NCBI RefSeq assembly: GCF_900129635.1
Contig: NZ_FSRB01000002.1
Span: 2,198,727 to 2,262,726, forward strand
Direction of reading: 5' to 3'
Source of the DNA: Singulisphaera sp. GP187
GTDB taxonomy: Bacteria; Planctomycetota; Planctomycetia; Isosphaerales; Isosphaeraceae
Length of the DNA stretch: 64,000 nt
Below are positions 28,387-36,832 of this stretch, in pieces. The notes under the pieces were generated by a model that saw only the letters and a list, made by a program, of their open reading frames with translations, did no database searches and was not told where the DNA came from. Each line of letters begins with the position of its first letter. Positions within the stretch are counted from its first letter, which is position 1. The position numbers were made by a program, and so were the translations under genes.

Positions 28387-29127
28387 ATGATCGCCGCTAA
28401 ACTCACCAATGCCCGCACGCCTGACCCGGCTCGTGCCGCCGTAGACGCGGAATCCACTGAAGGCATGCTTCGAATGAACCGAACCAAGGTCATCGTCGAT
28501 TTTCTGACCGCTCTATTACTGTTGATCCCGGCCGCTCCGCTCATCCTCGTGACGATGATTCTCGTCCGATTGACCTCGAAGGGGCCGGTGATTTACACCC
28601 AGATTCGGCTTGGGCATGGCGGCCGGCCGTTCACCATCTACAAGATCAGGACGATGTGCAACAACTGTGAACAACTCACGGGTGCTTGCTGGTCGGTCGG
28701 AGATGATCCAAGGATCACCTCGGTGGGCCGGTTCCTCCGCCGCACCCACCTCGACGAGCTCCCGCAACTCGTGAACATCTTGCGAGGCGAGATGAGCTTG
28801 GTGGGGCCGAGGCCGGAGCGACCGGAATTCGTCGGCCAACTCGAGGCGGTTTTGCCACGCTATCGGGAGCGTCTCACGGTGCGTCCGGGCGTGACGGGGC
28901 TGGCGCAGATTCAGTTGCCGCCGGATACTGACCTCTCGAGCGTCCGGCGGAAATTGATATGCGATCTCCACTATATTGAACAAATGAATCTTTGGCTGGA
29001 CCTGCGTGTCACGGCTTGCACCGCGCTCGGTCTGGTCGGGATCCCGTACGCCACCTCTTGCAGGTTTTTCAGTGTGCCGAGATTGGATGATTTCAGTTGG
29101 ACACCCAGCCGCGTCCAGACGAGTTGA
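28387..29127 (+). CDS. Polyprenyl-phosphate sugar-1-phosphate transferase (initiating)
   Basis: 246 residues from ATG 28387; a TTG at 28360 and an ATG at 28471 are other candidates. One membrane helix (VDFLTALLLLIPAAPLILVTMI) precedes the catalytic part of the bacterial sugar transferase family: SKGPVIYTQIRLGHGGRPFT, KIRTM, RTHLDELPQLVNILRGEMSL, VGPRPERPEF and RPGVTGLAQIQLP. The short PglC/WcaJ-C-terminal-like form is enough for catalysis. It transfers a hexose- or N-acetylhexosamine-1-phosphate to undecaprenyl phosphate and so starts the EPS repeat on the inner membrane. It is the only initiating transferase in the window, so it may serve both EPS clusters. Confidence 0.9.
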   Translation: MIAAKLTNARTPDPARAAVDAESTEGMLRMNRTKVIVDFLTALLLLIPAAPLILVTMILVRLTSKGPVIYTQIRLGHGGRPFTIYKIRTMCNNCEQLTGACWSVGDDPRITSVGRFLRRTHLDELPQLVNILRGEMSLVGPRPERPEFVGQLEAVLPRYRERLTVRPGVTGLAQIQLPPDTDLSSVRRKLICDLHYIEQMNLWLDLRVTACTALGLVGIPYATSCRFFSVPRLDDFSWTPSRVQTS

Positions 29128-29312
29128 ACGGCCCTATTCGCCCGAAGCAGGGCAACGCAGGGATTCAGGCTCGCTTCATTGGATTGGGAACGAGGCATGG
29201 CGAATCAGGCTGTCGGATGTCAATCCAGACCTTGAGAGCTGGCCCGTTGACTTGAGCCCCGCGGCGGTCGCGTGGCGCAATCAGACCACGATTTTCAACG
29301 AATCAACCCAAT

Positions 29313-30200
29313 ATGAGCGGCACCATTGAAATCACCGTGAATTCAGCGCCGGTCGGCAAGCGCCTCGACCAGGCCGAGATTCCGGTCATCGATATCGTTC
29401 CGGACCAGAAATGGTGCATCCTTGATTTCAGCGAGATCTGGGCTTTTCGAGAGCTCCTCGCCTTTCTGTGCTGGCGGGATGTGAAGGTCCGCTACAAGCA
29501 GACCGTGCTTGGGGGAGCCTGGGCCGTCCTTCAGCCTCTCATGACGATGATCGTCTTCAGCATCTTTTTCGCGAGGCTGGCGAAGGTCTCCTCAGGCGAA
29601 ATTCCCTATCCCTTGTTCGCGTTTGCCGGCCTACTCCCATGGACCTTCTTTGCAAACGCGATTGCCGCGGCCGGACAGAGTGTCGTCGGCAACGAACGGC
29701 TCATCACGAAAGTCTATTTCCCAAGGTTGATCATCCCGTTCGCCTCGGTGGGGGCCGGGCTGGTCGACTTCGCGGTGGCCTGCGGAATGCTCGGCGTCTT
29801 GATGCTCTATTACGGCGTCTTGCCGTCCTCGGCCCTCTTGCTCGCTCCCGTCATGGTGGCCGGTCTTGTGGTCGCGGCCGCGGGGGTCGGTTCGTTGTTG
29901 GCGGCCTTGAACGTGGCGTATCGTGATTTCCGCTACGTGATCCCGCTGCTGACTCAGCTCTGGATGTTTGCCACACCGACCGTCTACATGGACACCGCCG
30001 CGTTGTCCTCCAGCGTCTGGGGGTGGGTCCTGCCCCTCAACCCCGCCTATGGCCTCATCGCCAACTTCCGTGCCGCGATCGTCGGGGGCCCGATCGAGCT
30101 GTACTCCCTTGCGATCTCTCTGGGGGTCTCCATGGTGATGTTCGCCCTGGGATCGCTCTACTTCCGAACCGTCGAACGTGGTTTTGCCGACATCATTTGA
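29313..30200 (+). CDS. wzm: ABC-2 polysaccharide exporter permease (Wzm type)
   Basis: 295 residues. After a ~45-residue cytoplasmic N-terminus comes the family opening ELLAFLCWRDVKVRYKQTVLG followed by six hydrophobic helices; GGAWAVLQPLMTMIVFSIFF, YPLFAFAGLLPWTFF, ITKVYFPRLIIPFASV, NVAYRDFRYVIPLLTQLWMF, PTVYM, and LPLNPAYGLIANFRA are diagnostic of Wzm/TagG-like permeases. It forms the channel through which a finished lipid-linked polysaccharide leaves the cytoplasm. Its ATPase partner is encoded seven genes later (36833-38092). The gap of 185 bases before it and 14 bases after it fits one operon. Confidence 0.92.
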   Translation: MSGTIEITVNSAPVGKRLDQAEIPVIDIVPDQKWCILDFSEIWAFRELLAFLCWRDVKVRYKQTVLGGAWAVLQPLMTMIVFSIFFARLAKVSSGEIPYPLFAFAGLLPWTFFANAIAAAGQSVVGNERLITKVYFPRLIIPFASVGAGLVDFAVACGMLGVLMLYYGVLPSSALLLAPVMVAGLVVAAAGVGSLLAALNVAYRDFRYVIPLLTQLWMFATPTVYMDTAALSSSVWGWVLPLNPAYGLIANFRAAIVGGPIELYSLAISLGVSMVMFALGSLYFRTVERGFADII

Positions 30201-30214
30201 CACCCGAGGGCGCC

Positions 30215-31342
30215 ATGGAAAAGCTCAAGGTCGGAATCATCGGTTGTGGCTACTGGGGACCGAACCTGATTCGCAACTTCACGGCCTGCCCCACGACCGA
30301 GGTCGTGGCGGTCTGCGATGCCAACCCTGCGCGTCTTGCGACGATCGGCCAGAACCATAATCATCTCAAGCTGGCCTGCTCGCTCGATGAACTGTTGGAA
30401 CTGCCGCTCGACGCAGTCGCGATCGCCACCCCCGTGTCGACCCACTTCCCGATCGCGGAGCGCTGTCTGGAAGCAGGGCTCCACGTCCTGGTCGAGAAGC
30501 CGCTGGCTGCCAATGTCCACGAGGCCCAGGCGCTCATCAATCTCGCGGATCATCACAAGCGTGTCTTGATGGTCGATCATACCTACTTGTTCAACAACGC
30601 CGTGCGGAAGATCAAGGAGCTTCTCGAGTACGGTGAGCTGGGCGAGCTCTATTACATCGACAGCATCCGGATCAACCTCGGCCTTTTCCAGCACGACATC
30701 AACGTGGTCTGGGACCTGGCACCGCACGACCTCTCGATTGCCGACTACGTGGTCGACTTCGAAGCCAGGAGTATCTCCGCCTGGGGGTGCTCGCACACGA
30801 ACCGAGGAACCGAAGACATCGCCTACGTGAACGTCGACTACGGCGACCAGATGCTCGCCAACTTTCACGTCAACTGGCTCTCCCCCGTCAAGATTCGCCA
30901 AATGATCTTCGCCGGTTCCCGCAAGAGCGTCGTTTTCAACGAACTCAATACCACCGAGCCGGTCAAGGTGTACGACCGTGGTATCGAGCTCGGCTCAGGG
31001 GTCGAAGGCCGGCACAAGCTCCTCGTCGGTTACCGCACTGGCGATGTCTGGAGTCCTCACATTGAGGCGGGCGAGGCACTTCAGAGCATGGTGGCGCATT
31101 TCGCGGAGTGCATCCGCGAAGGCAAGACGCCGCTCAGTGACGGTCGGATGGGTCTGCGGGTGACCCGGTTGCTCGACGCGGCGAATCGTAGCATTCGTGC
31201 CCAAGGGGGGCGTGTCGTTCTTTCCCACGGAGCCAACCACAATGGCAATTCAGACGCATCCGCGATCGGACCCCTCGAACGGAATCAGGATCGCGCCGGA
31301 CGTCAGGCTCGGTCGCGACTTGATTATTCACTGCTTCGTTAA
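30215..31342 (+). CDS. Gfo/Idh/MocA oxidoreductase, WlbA-like
   Basis: 375 residues from the ATG at 30215. The Rossmann fingerprint is VGIIGCGYWGPNLIRNF (residues 6-22), the conserved EKP is at 94-96 and the catalytic block WDLAPHDLSI places His171. WlbA/WbpB enzymes oxidise C3 of UDP-N-acetylglucosaminuronate (NAD), creating the 3-keto sugar for the aminotransferase. The next two genes encode the matching acetyltransferase and aminotransferase, so the pathway assignment is strong by context. Odd: the last 39 residues, from 31223 to the stop, do not resemble the family and overlap the next gene by 101 bases. The family-like part ends RVVL; loss of the original stop or a frameshift there would explain it. 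Confidence 0.88.
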   Translation: MEKLKVGIIGCGYWGPNLIRNFTACPTTEVVAVCDANPARLATIGQNHNHLKLACSLDELLELPLDAVAIATPVSTHFPIAERCLEAGLHVLVEKPLAANVHEAQALINLADHHKRVLMVDHTYLFNNAVRKIKELLEYGELGELYYIDSIRINLGLFQHDINVVWDLAPHDLSIADYVVDFEARSISAWGCSHTNRGTEDIAYVNVDYGDQMLANFHVNWLSPVKIRQMIFAGSRKSVVFNELNTTEPVKVYDRGIELGSGVEGRHKLLVGYRTGDVWSPHIEAGEALQSMVAHFAECIREGKTPLSDGRMGLRVTRLLDAANRSIRAQGGRVVLSHGANHNGNSDASAIGPLERNQDRAGRQARSRLDYSLLR

Positions 31343-31766
31343 TCTCTACGGTTGCTCGATCGGTGACGACACGCGCATCGGCAGCTTCGTCGAGGTCCAG
31401 AAGAACGTGTCGATTGGCGCACGTTGCAAGATCTCCAGCCACACGTTCCTCTGCGAAGGGGTCACCATTGAGGACGACGTCTTCATAGGCCATGGTGTGA
31501 TGTTCATTAACGATATCGACCCCCGGGCGAGCGATCACGGTCGCCCGTTGACCGACCAGGATTGGACCGTCAGGCCGACGCGGATCTGTCAGGGTGCCTC
31601 GATCGGCAGTGGAGCGGTGATCCTCGGTGGTCTCACGATTGGGCCCGAGGCATTGGTGGCCGCGGGGGCCGTCGTGACCCGAGACGTGGCGGCTCGTGGG
31701 GTTGTCAAAGGAGTTCCAGCCCGGCAGTTTCGTCTCCGAGAATCGAGAGGAGTGCAGAGCCCATGA
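31242..31766 (+). CDS. Hexapeptide N-acetyltransferase, WlbB-like
   Basis: 174 residues from the ATG at 31242; an earlier in-frame start at 31197 lies deeper in the oxidoreductase. The left-handed beta-helix is clear: GCSIGDDTRIGSFVEVQKNV, SIGARCKISSHTF, VTIEDDVFIGHGVMFINDID, GASIGSGAVILGG, LTIGPEALVAAGAVVTRDV. The IGHGVMFIND block, with its His, is shared by WlbB/WbpD and QdtC-type sugar N-acetyltransferases. It should acetylate the 3-amino group made by the downstream aminotransferase. The stop overlaps the start of that gene (ATGA). Confidence 0.9.
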   Translation: MAIQTHPRSDPSNGIRIAPDVRLGRDLIIHCFVNLYGCSIGDDTRIGSFVEVQKNVSIGARCKISSHTFLCEGVTIEDDVFIGHGVMFINDIDPRASDHGRPLTDQDWTVRPTRICQGASIGSGAVILGGLTIGPEALVAAGAVVTRDVAARGVVKGVPARQFRLRESRGVQSP

Positions 31767-32929
31767 GTATCGTCACCGAGAAACTCCTGCCGACGCTGGA
31801 GTCTCAACCCGCGCCTTCGACGATTCCGCTGCTCGACCTGAAAGCCCAGTATCTCTACCTGCGAGAGGAGATCTCCCGGGCACTCCAGGACGTCGCCGAC
31901 AGTGGAACCTATGTGCTCGGCTCGCGAGTCCGCGAGTTCGAGGAGGCGTTCGCGGCCCACATTGGCGCCCGGCACTGCGTCGGCGTCAATAGCGGGACCT
32001 CCGCGCTTCATTTGGCACTGATCACCGCGGGGGTCGGGGTCGGCGATGAGGTGATCACCGTGCCGATGACCTTCGTCGCGACGACCTGGGCGATCAGCTA
32101 CGTGGGAGCGCGACCGGTCCTGGTCGATGTCGACCCGGTGACCTACACCATGGACGTCGGCCAAGTCGAACGGAAGATCACCGCGCGCACTCGCGCCATT
32201 CTTCCGGTCCACCTCTATGGACAACCCGCCGACCTCGCGCCTCTGCTGGAAATTGGCCGGCGCTATGGCATCCCCGTGATCGAGGACGCGGCTCAAGCCC
32301 ATGACGCCCGCTATCACGGTCAAGGGGCGGGAACCCTCGGTTTTGCCGGCTGCTTCAGCTTCTATCCGGGGAAGAACCTCGGCGCCTACGGCGAGGCCGG
32401 CGCGATCGTGACCGACGACGACTGCGTTGCCGCGCGGCTCCGTCGGCTCAGAGACCACGCTCAGGGGCAGCGTTACCATCACGACGAGCTCGGCTTCAAC
32501 TATCGGATGGATGCATTTCAAGGCGCGGTCCTGGGAGTGAAACTACGCTATCTCGACGCCTGGACCCATGCGAGGCACCGTCTTGCCGCCGGTTATCGGG
32601 AACGGCTCGCCGATCTGCCGCTCCAATTGCCCACCGAGGCGTGCGATCTCCGGCATGCCTGGCACCTTTACGTTGTCCTCCACCCCGAGCGCGACCGACT
32701 TCGTTGTGAGTTGGAAGTGCTCGGGATCAGCACGGGCCTGCATTACCCGATCCCAGTCCATCTTCAGAGAGCGTATTCCCATCTGGGCTATCGCGAAGGC
32801 GACTTCCCGGTCGCCGAGCGTATCGCACGGGAATGTCTGTCGCTACCGCTCTTTCCCGAGATGACGGCAATCCAGCAGGATCAGGTCGTCGCGGCCGTGC
32901 GAACGCTCTTACGGGAGGACCCGGTATGA
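31763..32929 (+). CDS. DegT/DnrJ/EryC1 aminotransferase, WlbC-like
   Basis: 388 residues from the ATG at 31763, coupled by ATGA overlap to the acetyltransferase. PLP-dependent sugar aminotransferase motifs are IPLLDLKAQYLYLREEI, VGVNSGTSALHLAL, VIEDAAQAHDA (Asp175) and CFSFYPGKNLGAYGEAGAIV, where Lys204 forms the Schiff base. Together with the preceding two genes it forms the WlbA-WlbB-WlbC set that converts UDP-GlcNAcA to UDP-2,3-diacetamido-2,3-dideoxyglucuronate. The UDP-glucose/GlcNAc dehydrogenase needed first is not in the window. A dTDP-3-acetamido-hexose pathway cannot be excluded. Confidence 0.9.
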   Translation: MSIVTEKLLPTLESQPAPSTIPLLDLKAQYLYLREEISRALQDVADSGTYVLGSRVREFEEAFAAHIGARHCVGVNSGTSALHLALITAGVGVGDEVITVPMTFVATTWAISYVGARPVLVDVDPVTYTMDVGQVERKITARTRAILPVHLYGQPADLAPLLEIGRRYGIPVIEDAAQAHDARYHGQGAGTLGFAGCFSFYPGKNLGAYGEAGAIVTDDDCVAARLRRLRDHAQGQRYHHDELGFNYRMDAFQGAVLGVKLRYLDAWTHARHRLAAGYRERLADLPLQLPTEACDLRHAWHLYVVLHPERDRLRCELEVLGISTGLHYPIPVHLQRAYSHLGYREGDFPVAERIARECLSLPLFPEMTAIQQDQVVAAVRTLLREDPV

Positions 32930-33915
32930 CGTGCTCACTTGAAGGGAAGACGTTCCTGGTGACGGGGGGGGCGGGGCTGATCGGCTCGCACATCGTCGAC
33001 CAGTTGATCGATGAGGGAGCGGGTGAGATCCGCGTGCTCGACAACCTGGTTCGCGGGTCCGACGCCAACCTGGCCTTCGCACGAAGTCGTTACCCGATCA
33101 CGTTCATTGATGGCGATGTCCGTAACCGTCGGACGGTCGCGGATGCCGTGGCGGGGTGTGACTATGTCTTTCATCAGGCGGCGATCCGGATCACGCTTTG
33201 CGCCGAGCAGCCGCGGGAGTGTCTGGACGTTTTGGTGATGGGGGCCTTCAACGTCTTCGAGGCGGCCGTGGCGTCGGGGGTCGAGAAGGTCGTCTTCGCG
33301 TCGTCGGCCTCGGTCTACGGCGGAGCGAAGGACTTTCCCACCCGCGAAGTCCACCACCCCTATGGAAATCGCACCCTCTACGGCGCCGCGAAGCTGATGA
33401 ACGAGGGGATTGCACGAAGCTTTCACGATATGTACGGCTTACCGAGTGTAGGCTTGCGCTACTTCAACGTCTATGGCCCTCGTATGGACGTAACCGGGGC
33501 TTATACCGAGGTCTTTATTCGATGGCTCGATTGCATCGAACAAGGGAGGGCGCCGCAAATCCATGGCGCCGGTTCCACGTCAATGGACTTCGTCTTTGTC
33601 GAGGACGTGGCGCGTGCCAACCTGCTCGCGATGAAATCGGACCGGGTCGACGATGTCTACAACGTCGCCAGCGGGACCGAGACGAGCCTCCTGGCGCTTT
33701 GGGACGCGATGCGGAGGGTGAGCGGGGCCTCGGACCTGGCGCCGGAGCACCTCCCGGCGCGGAAGGTGAATCCGGTGCCCCGGAGGCTGGGGGACACGCA
33801 CTTGGCCCAACGGGACCTGGGGTTTTCGACAACGATTTCCCTCGAAGAAGGCCTACGCCGGCTCGTGACATGGAGACATTCGTTGAGGCTTCCGCTCGAG
33901 GAGGTGGCTCGGTGA
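32926..33915 (+). CDS. NAD-dependent sugar epimerase/dehydratase (extended SDR)
   Basis: 329 residues, start coupled by ATGA to the aminotransferase. The NAD site is FLVTGGAGLIGSHIVD (GGAGLIG at 14-20), the active site is SSASVYG near 127-132 and Tyr152-x3-Lys156 in LYGAAKLMNEG. RYFNVYGPRM and SMDFVFVEDVARANLLAM follow. This is the UDP-glucose 4-epimerase/UDP-glucuronate epimerase fold; it likely epimerises or dehydrates a nucleotide sugar used by the glycosyltransferases of the operon. The exact substrate is not readable. The gene ends with a GTGA overlap with the next gene. Confidence 0.9.
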   Translation: MTCSLEGKTFLVTGGAGLIGSHIVDQLIDEGAGEIRVLDNLVRGSDANLAFARSRYPITFIDGDVRNRRTVADAVAGCDYVFHQAAIRITLCAEQPRECLDVLVMGAFNVFEAAVASGVEKVVFASSASVYGGAKDFPTREVHHPYGNRTLYGAAKLMNEGIARSFHDMYGLPSVGLRYFNVYGPRMDVTGAYTEVFIRWLDCIEQGRAPQIHGAGSTSMDFVFVEDVARANLLAMKSDRVDDVYNVASGTETSLLALWDAMRRVSGASDLAPEHLPARKVNPVPRRLGDTHLAQRDLGFSTTISLEEGLRRLVTWRHSLRLPLEEVAR

Positions 33916-35084
33916 GTCGCGTGCAACTGCGGAAGATTCCAATCACCCGGCCCAACCTGGGTGAGGCCGAAGTCGCGGCCGCGCGGCAGGCCATCCTCTC
34001 GGGTTGGATCACTCAAGGTCCCGAGGTCGCGGCGTTCGAGGAGGAATTCGCCGCCTACGTCGGCGCTTCCCACGCCTGTGCCGTCTCGAGTTGCACGACC
34101 GCACTGCACCTGGCACTTCACGCTTTGGGTGTTGGACCCGGCGACGAGGTCATCACGGTTAGCCATTCGTTTATCGCCACCACCAACGCGATTCGCTACT
34201 GCGGAGCTCGGCCGATCTTCGTAGATATTGAGCCGCGGACCTTGAACCTCGATCCCGCCTTGATCGAGGCGGCCATCACGCCGCGGACCCGGGCCCTCGT
34301 TCTCGTACACCAAATCGGGCTCCCTTGCGACATGCGGGTGATCCTCGAGATCACCGGGCGGCACGGCCTGCCGGTGATTGAGGACGCCGCCTGCGCCATC
34401 GGATCCGAGTTGCTCGTGGACAACCAGTGGGAGCGGATCGGCCGGCCGCACGGCACGGTCGCCTGCTTTTCGTTCCACCCTCGCAAAGTGCTGACCACGG
34501 GTGACGGGGGAATGATCACCACCCTCGATTCCCAACTCGACGACAAATTCCGGCGGCTCCGGCAGCATGGAATGAGCATCCCGGACACGGCCCGCCACTC
34601 GTCCGAGACGGTCCTTTTCGAGGAGTACCCGATCGTCGGCTTCAACTACCGTATGACCGACATCCAGGCCGCGATCGGTCGCGTTCAGCTTGAACGCCTG
34701 CCTGGAATGCTGGCGAGACGTTTGGCCTTGGCCAATGAGTACACCCGAGGGCTGGGCGAGATCCCGGGCCTGGAGCCTCCCGAGCGGCCCGCCGGGACGC
34801 GGCCCAACTACCAATCCTATGCGGTCCGAGTGACGGCCAACTTCCCGATCGGCCGCGATCAACTGATGCAGTCGCTCCTGGAGCAAGGCATCAGCACCCG
34901 CCGCGGCATCATGAACGCCCATCAGGAACCGGCCTACGCGGGGCAATGGCACGGCGCATTACCTCACTCGGAGGCGGCGAGGGACGGGGTCATCCTCCTG
35001 CCGCTCTATGACACGATGACCATGGATGATCAAGACTACATTCTCGAGACGCTGCGGGACCTTGCCGCGGCGATCAGAATCTGA
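33912..35084 (+). CDS. Second DegT/DnrJ/EryC1 sugar aminotransferase
   Basis: 390 residues from a GTG at 33912 that overlaps the epimerase stop (GTGA). The frame is open far upstream, but inside the epimerase gene. Motifs: ITRPNLGEAEVAAARQAILS, AVSSCTTALHLALHALGVGP, VIEDAACAIGSE and FSFHPRKVLTTGDGGMITT, with Lys192 as PLP lysine. The sequence is closer to the perosamine synthase/PseC/PglE group than to the WlbC-like protein two genes upstream. Paired with the epimerase before it and the PglD-like acyltransferase after it, it could make a second N-acylated amino sugar. Confidence 0.9.
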   Translation: MSRVQLRKIPITRPNLGEAEVAAARQAILSGWITQGPEVAAFEEEFAAYVGASHACAVSSCTTALHLALHALGVGPGDEVITVSHSFIATTNAIRYCGARPIFVDIEPRTLNLDPALIEAAITPRTRALVLVHQIGLPCDMRVILEITGRHGLPVIEDAACAIGSELLVDNQWERIGRPHGTVACFSFHPRKVLTTGDGGMITTLDSQLDDKFRRLRQHGMSIPDTARHSSETVLFEEYPIVGFNYRMTDIQAAIGRVQLERLPGMLARRLALANEYTRGLGEIPGLEPPERPAGTRPNYQSYAVRVTANFPIGRDQLMQSLLEQGISTRRGIMNAHQEPAYAGQWHGALPHSEAARDGVILLPLYDTMTMDDQDYILETLRDLAAAIRI

Positions 35085-35092
35085 GGCGTGTG

Positions 35093-35779
35093 ATGAGCCT
35101 ACCACTCGTGATCCTGGGGACCGGAGGAAGCGTTCACGACGTCCTCGACATCGTCGAGGCGGTTAATCAGCGTACGCCGACGTGGGAGGTGGTCGGTTAT
35201 CTCGACGACGCTCGGCCCGCGGGCTCCCGACACCTCGATCTCGAGGTGCTCGGCCCGCTGCACGTGGCGGAACGGTTCTATGGCCATGCCTTCGTCAATG
35301 CGATCGGCAGCGACTCGACGTTCCGACGGCTCCCCGAAATCTTGCAGTCGACGGGTCTGGCCCCGGACGAATTTACCACCCTGATCCACCCGGCCGCTTC
35401 GGTCTCCTCCCGCGCGCAACTCGGCCGAGGAGTTACGGTCAACTATGGCGTCAGCGTCGGGGGGGGAGCGAAGATCGGTAACAACGTCATCCTCTGTCCC
35501 GGATGCATCGTGGGCCATGACGCGACGATCGAGGATTATTCGATCCTCGCGCCTCGGACCGTGATTAGCGGACATGTCCATGTGGGACGAGGTTGCTATA
35601 TCGGCGCGAGGGCGGTGATCCGCCAGAGGATCCGAATCGGCGCGGGATCGCTGGTCGGGATGGGGGCGGTCGTTATCCGTGAGACCGACGCCGGCTCGAT
35701 CGTGGTCGGCAACCCCGCACGTCCGCTCTTGCGTGTCAACCCACTATCCCTCACCTCACTGAGCGAGACCGGAAAATGA
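35093..35779 (+). CDS. NeuD/PglD-family sugar acyltransferase
   Basis: 228 residues from ATG 35093 (TGAGG 6 bases upstream; a GTG sits at 35090). The N-terminal Rossmann-like subdomain starts LPLVILGTGGSVHDVLDIVE and the C-terminal left-handed beta-helix runs from ~103 on. The catalytic His is expected in VGHDATIEDYSILAP (His142). PglD enzymes N-acetylate UDP-4-amino sugars and NeuD proteins O-acetylate sialic acids; the preceding aminotransferase favours the first. The stop overlaps the next start (ATGA). Confidence 0.88.
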   Translation: MSLPLVILGTGGSVHDVLDIVEAVNQRTPTWEVVGYLDDARPAGSRHLDLEVLGPLHVAERFYGHAFVNAIGSDSTFRRLPEILQSTGLAPDEFTTLIHPAASVSSRAQLGRGVTVNYGVSVGGGAKIGNNVILCPGCIVGHDATIEDYSILAPRTVISGHVHVGRGCYIGARAVIRQRIRIGAGSLVGMGAVVIRETDAGSIVVGNPARPLLRVNPLSLTSLSETGK

Positions 35780-36792
35780 GCCAGGTCGACGTGATCGTCC
35801 CGTGCTACAAGTACGCGCACTTCCTTCGCCAGTGCGTCGAGAGCGTTCTGACGCAGGAGGGCGTCGACCTTCGGGTTCTCATCATTGACGACGCCTCGCC
35901 CGACGACACTCCGACAGTGGCCGCGGCCTTGATCGAAGCCGATCCGCGGGTCCAATATCGCCGACATGCCGTGAACCAAGGCCATATCGCTACCTATAAC
36001 GAAGGCTTGAACTGGGCCGAGGGAGATTATACCGTCCTGCTCTCGGCCGACGATCTGCTCGCGCCCGGCGCACTGGCTCGTGCGGCGAAGCCGATGGATC
36101 ATGATCCGAAGGTCGGCATGATTTATGGTCGAGGGGTCGCATTCCATTCGGATCAGCCGATCCCGGAATGGCACGCGTCCGCCGAGTCGTCCGGCCTGGA
36201 AATTGTCCCCGGCAGCGAATTCCTGGAAAAGTGCTGCACCGCTGCCGACAACCCCGTGTGCACGCCGACCGCCGTCGTGCGGACTCGCCTTCAGAAGGAG
36301 TTGGGAGGTTACCGCCAAGAACTTCCCCATGCCGGTGACATGGAGATGTGGATGCGATTCGCGGCCCACTCGCCTATCGGCATTCTCTCTTCACTCCAGG
36401 CCTTTTACCGGCTTCACTCCGCGAATATGAGCTCGTATTGGTTCAATACCATTCTTGCGGACTTGAGACAAAAAAAGGTGGTATTCGATACGATCTTCGA
36501 CTCTTACTCCCATCGGATCAATGACGCCGAACGGTTGAGGTCCGTGGCCAATCGCTCGATCGCACGCGAGAGCTTTTGGCAGGCAATCCTTGCGTTTGAC
36601 CGCGGCGATCTCTCGTCACATCATATCATGGTGACATTTGCAGTAAACGCGTATCCTGGACTTCGTGACGAGCCCGAGTGGGCTCGGATGGCGTGGAAGC
36701 GACGTTTAGGGCCAAGGTTCTGGTCGGCATTGCGGCCTCTGGCCCAGCGGATTCGTCACGTCTGGTTGAATCGTGTGACTCAGCCAAGTTGA
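35776..36792 (+). CDS. Glycosyltransferase family 2
   Basis: 338 residues, start coupled to the acyltransferase by ATGA. GT-A motifs: VDVIVPCYKYAHFLRQCVES, VLIIDDASPDDTPTVA, and the donor-binding LLSADDLLAPGAL. CTPTAVVRTRLQKELGGYRQ is the usual acceptor-side block. The final ~90 residues are helical and basic, with no membrane segment. It probably adds one sugar of the ABC-exported polymer. Confidence 0.9.
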   Translation: MSQVDVIVPCYKYAHFLRQCVESVLTQEGVDLRVLIIDDASPDDTPTVAAALIEADPRVQYRRHAVNQGHIATYNEGLNWAEGDYTVLLSADDLLAPGALARAAKPMDHDPKVGMIYGRGVAFHSDQPIPEWHASAESSGLEIVPGSEFLEKCCTAADNPVCTPTAVVRTRLQKELGGYRQELPHAGDMEMWMRFAAHSPIGILSSLQAFYRLHSANMSSYWFNTILADLRQKKVVFDTIFDSYSHRINDAERLRSVANRSIARESFWQAILAFDRGDLSSHHIMVTFAVNAYPGLRDEPEWARMAWKRRLGPRFWSALRPLAQRIRHVWLNRVTQPS

Positions 36793-36832
36793 GAGGCCAA
36801 CTTCGATTCGTAGTCCTGGATGAGAGGTTCGC

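Noticed and set aside
33657..34952. 431-codon minus-strand frame over the aminotransferase
   Set aside because: Shadow of the second DegT aminotransferase and epimerase, both with full motifs.
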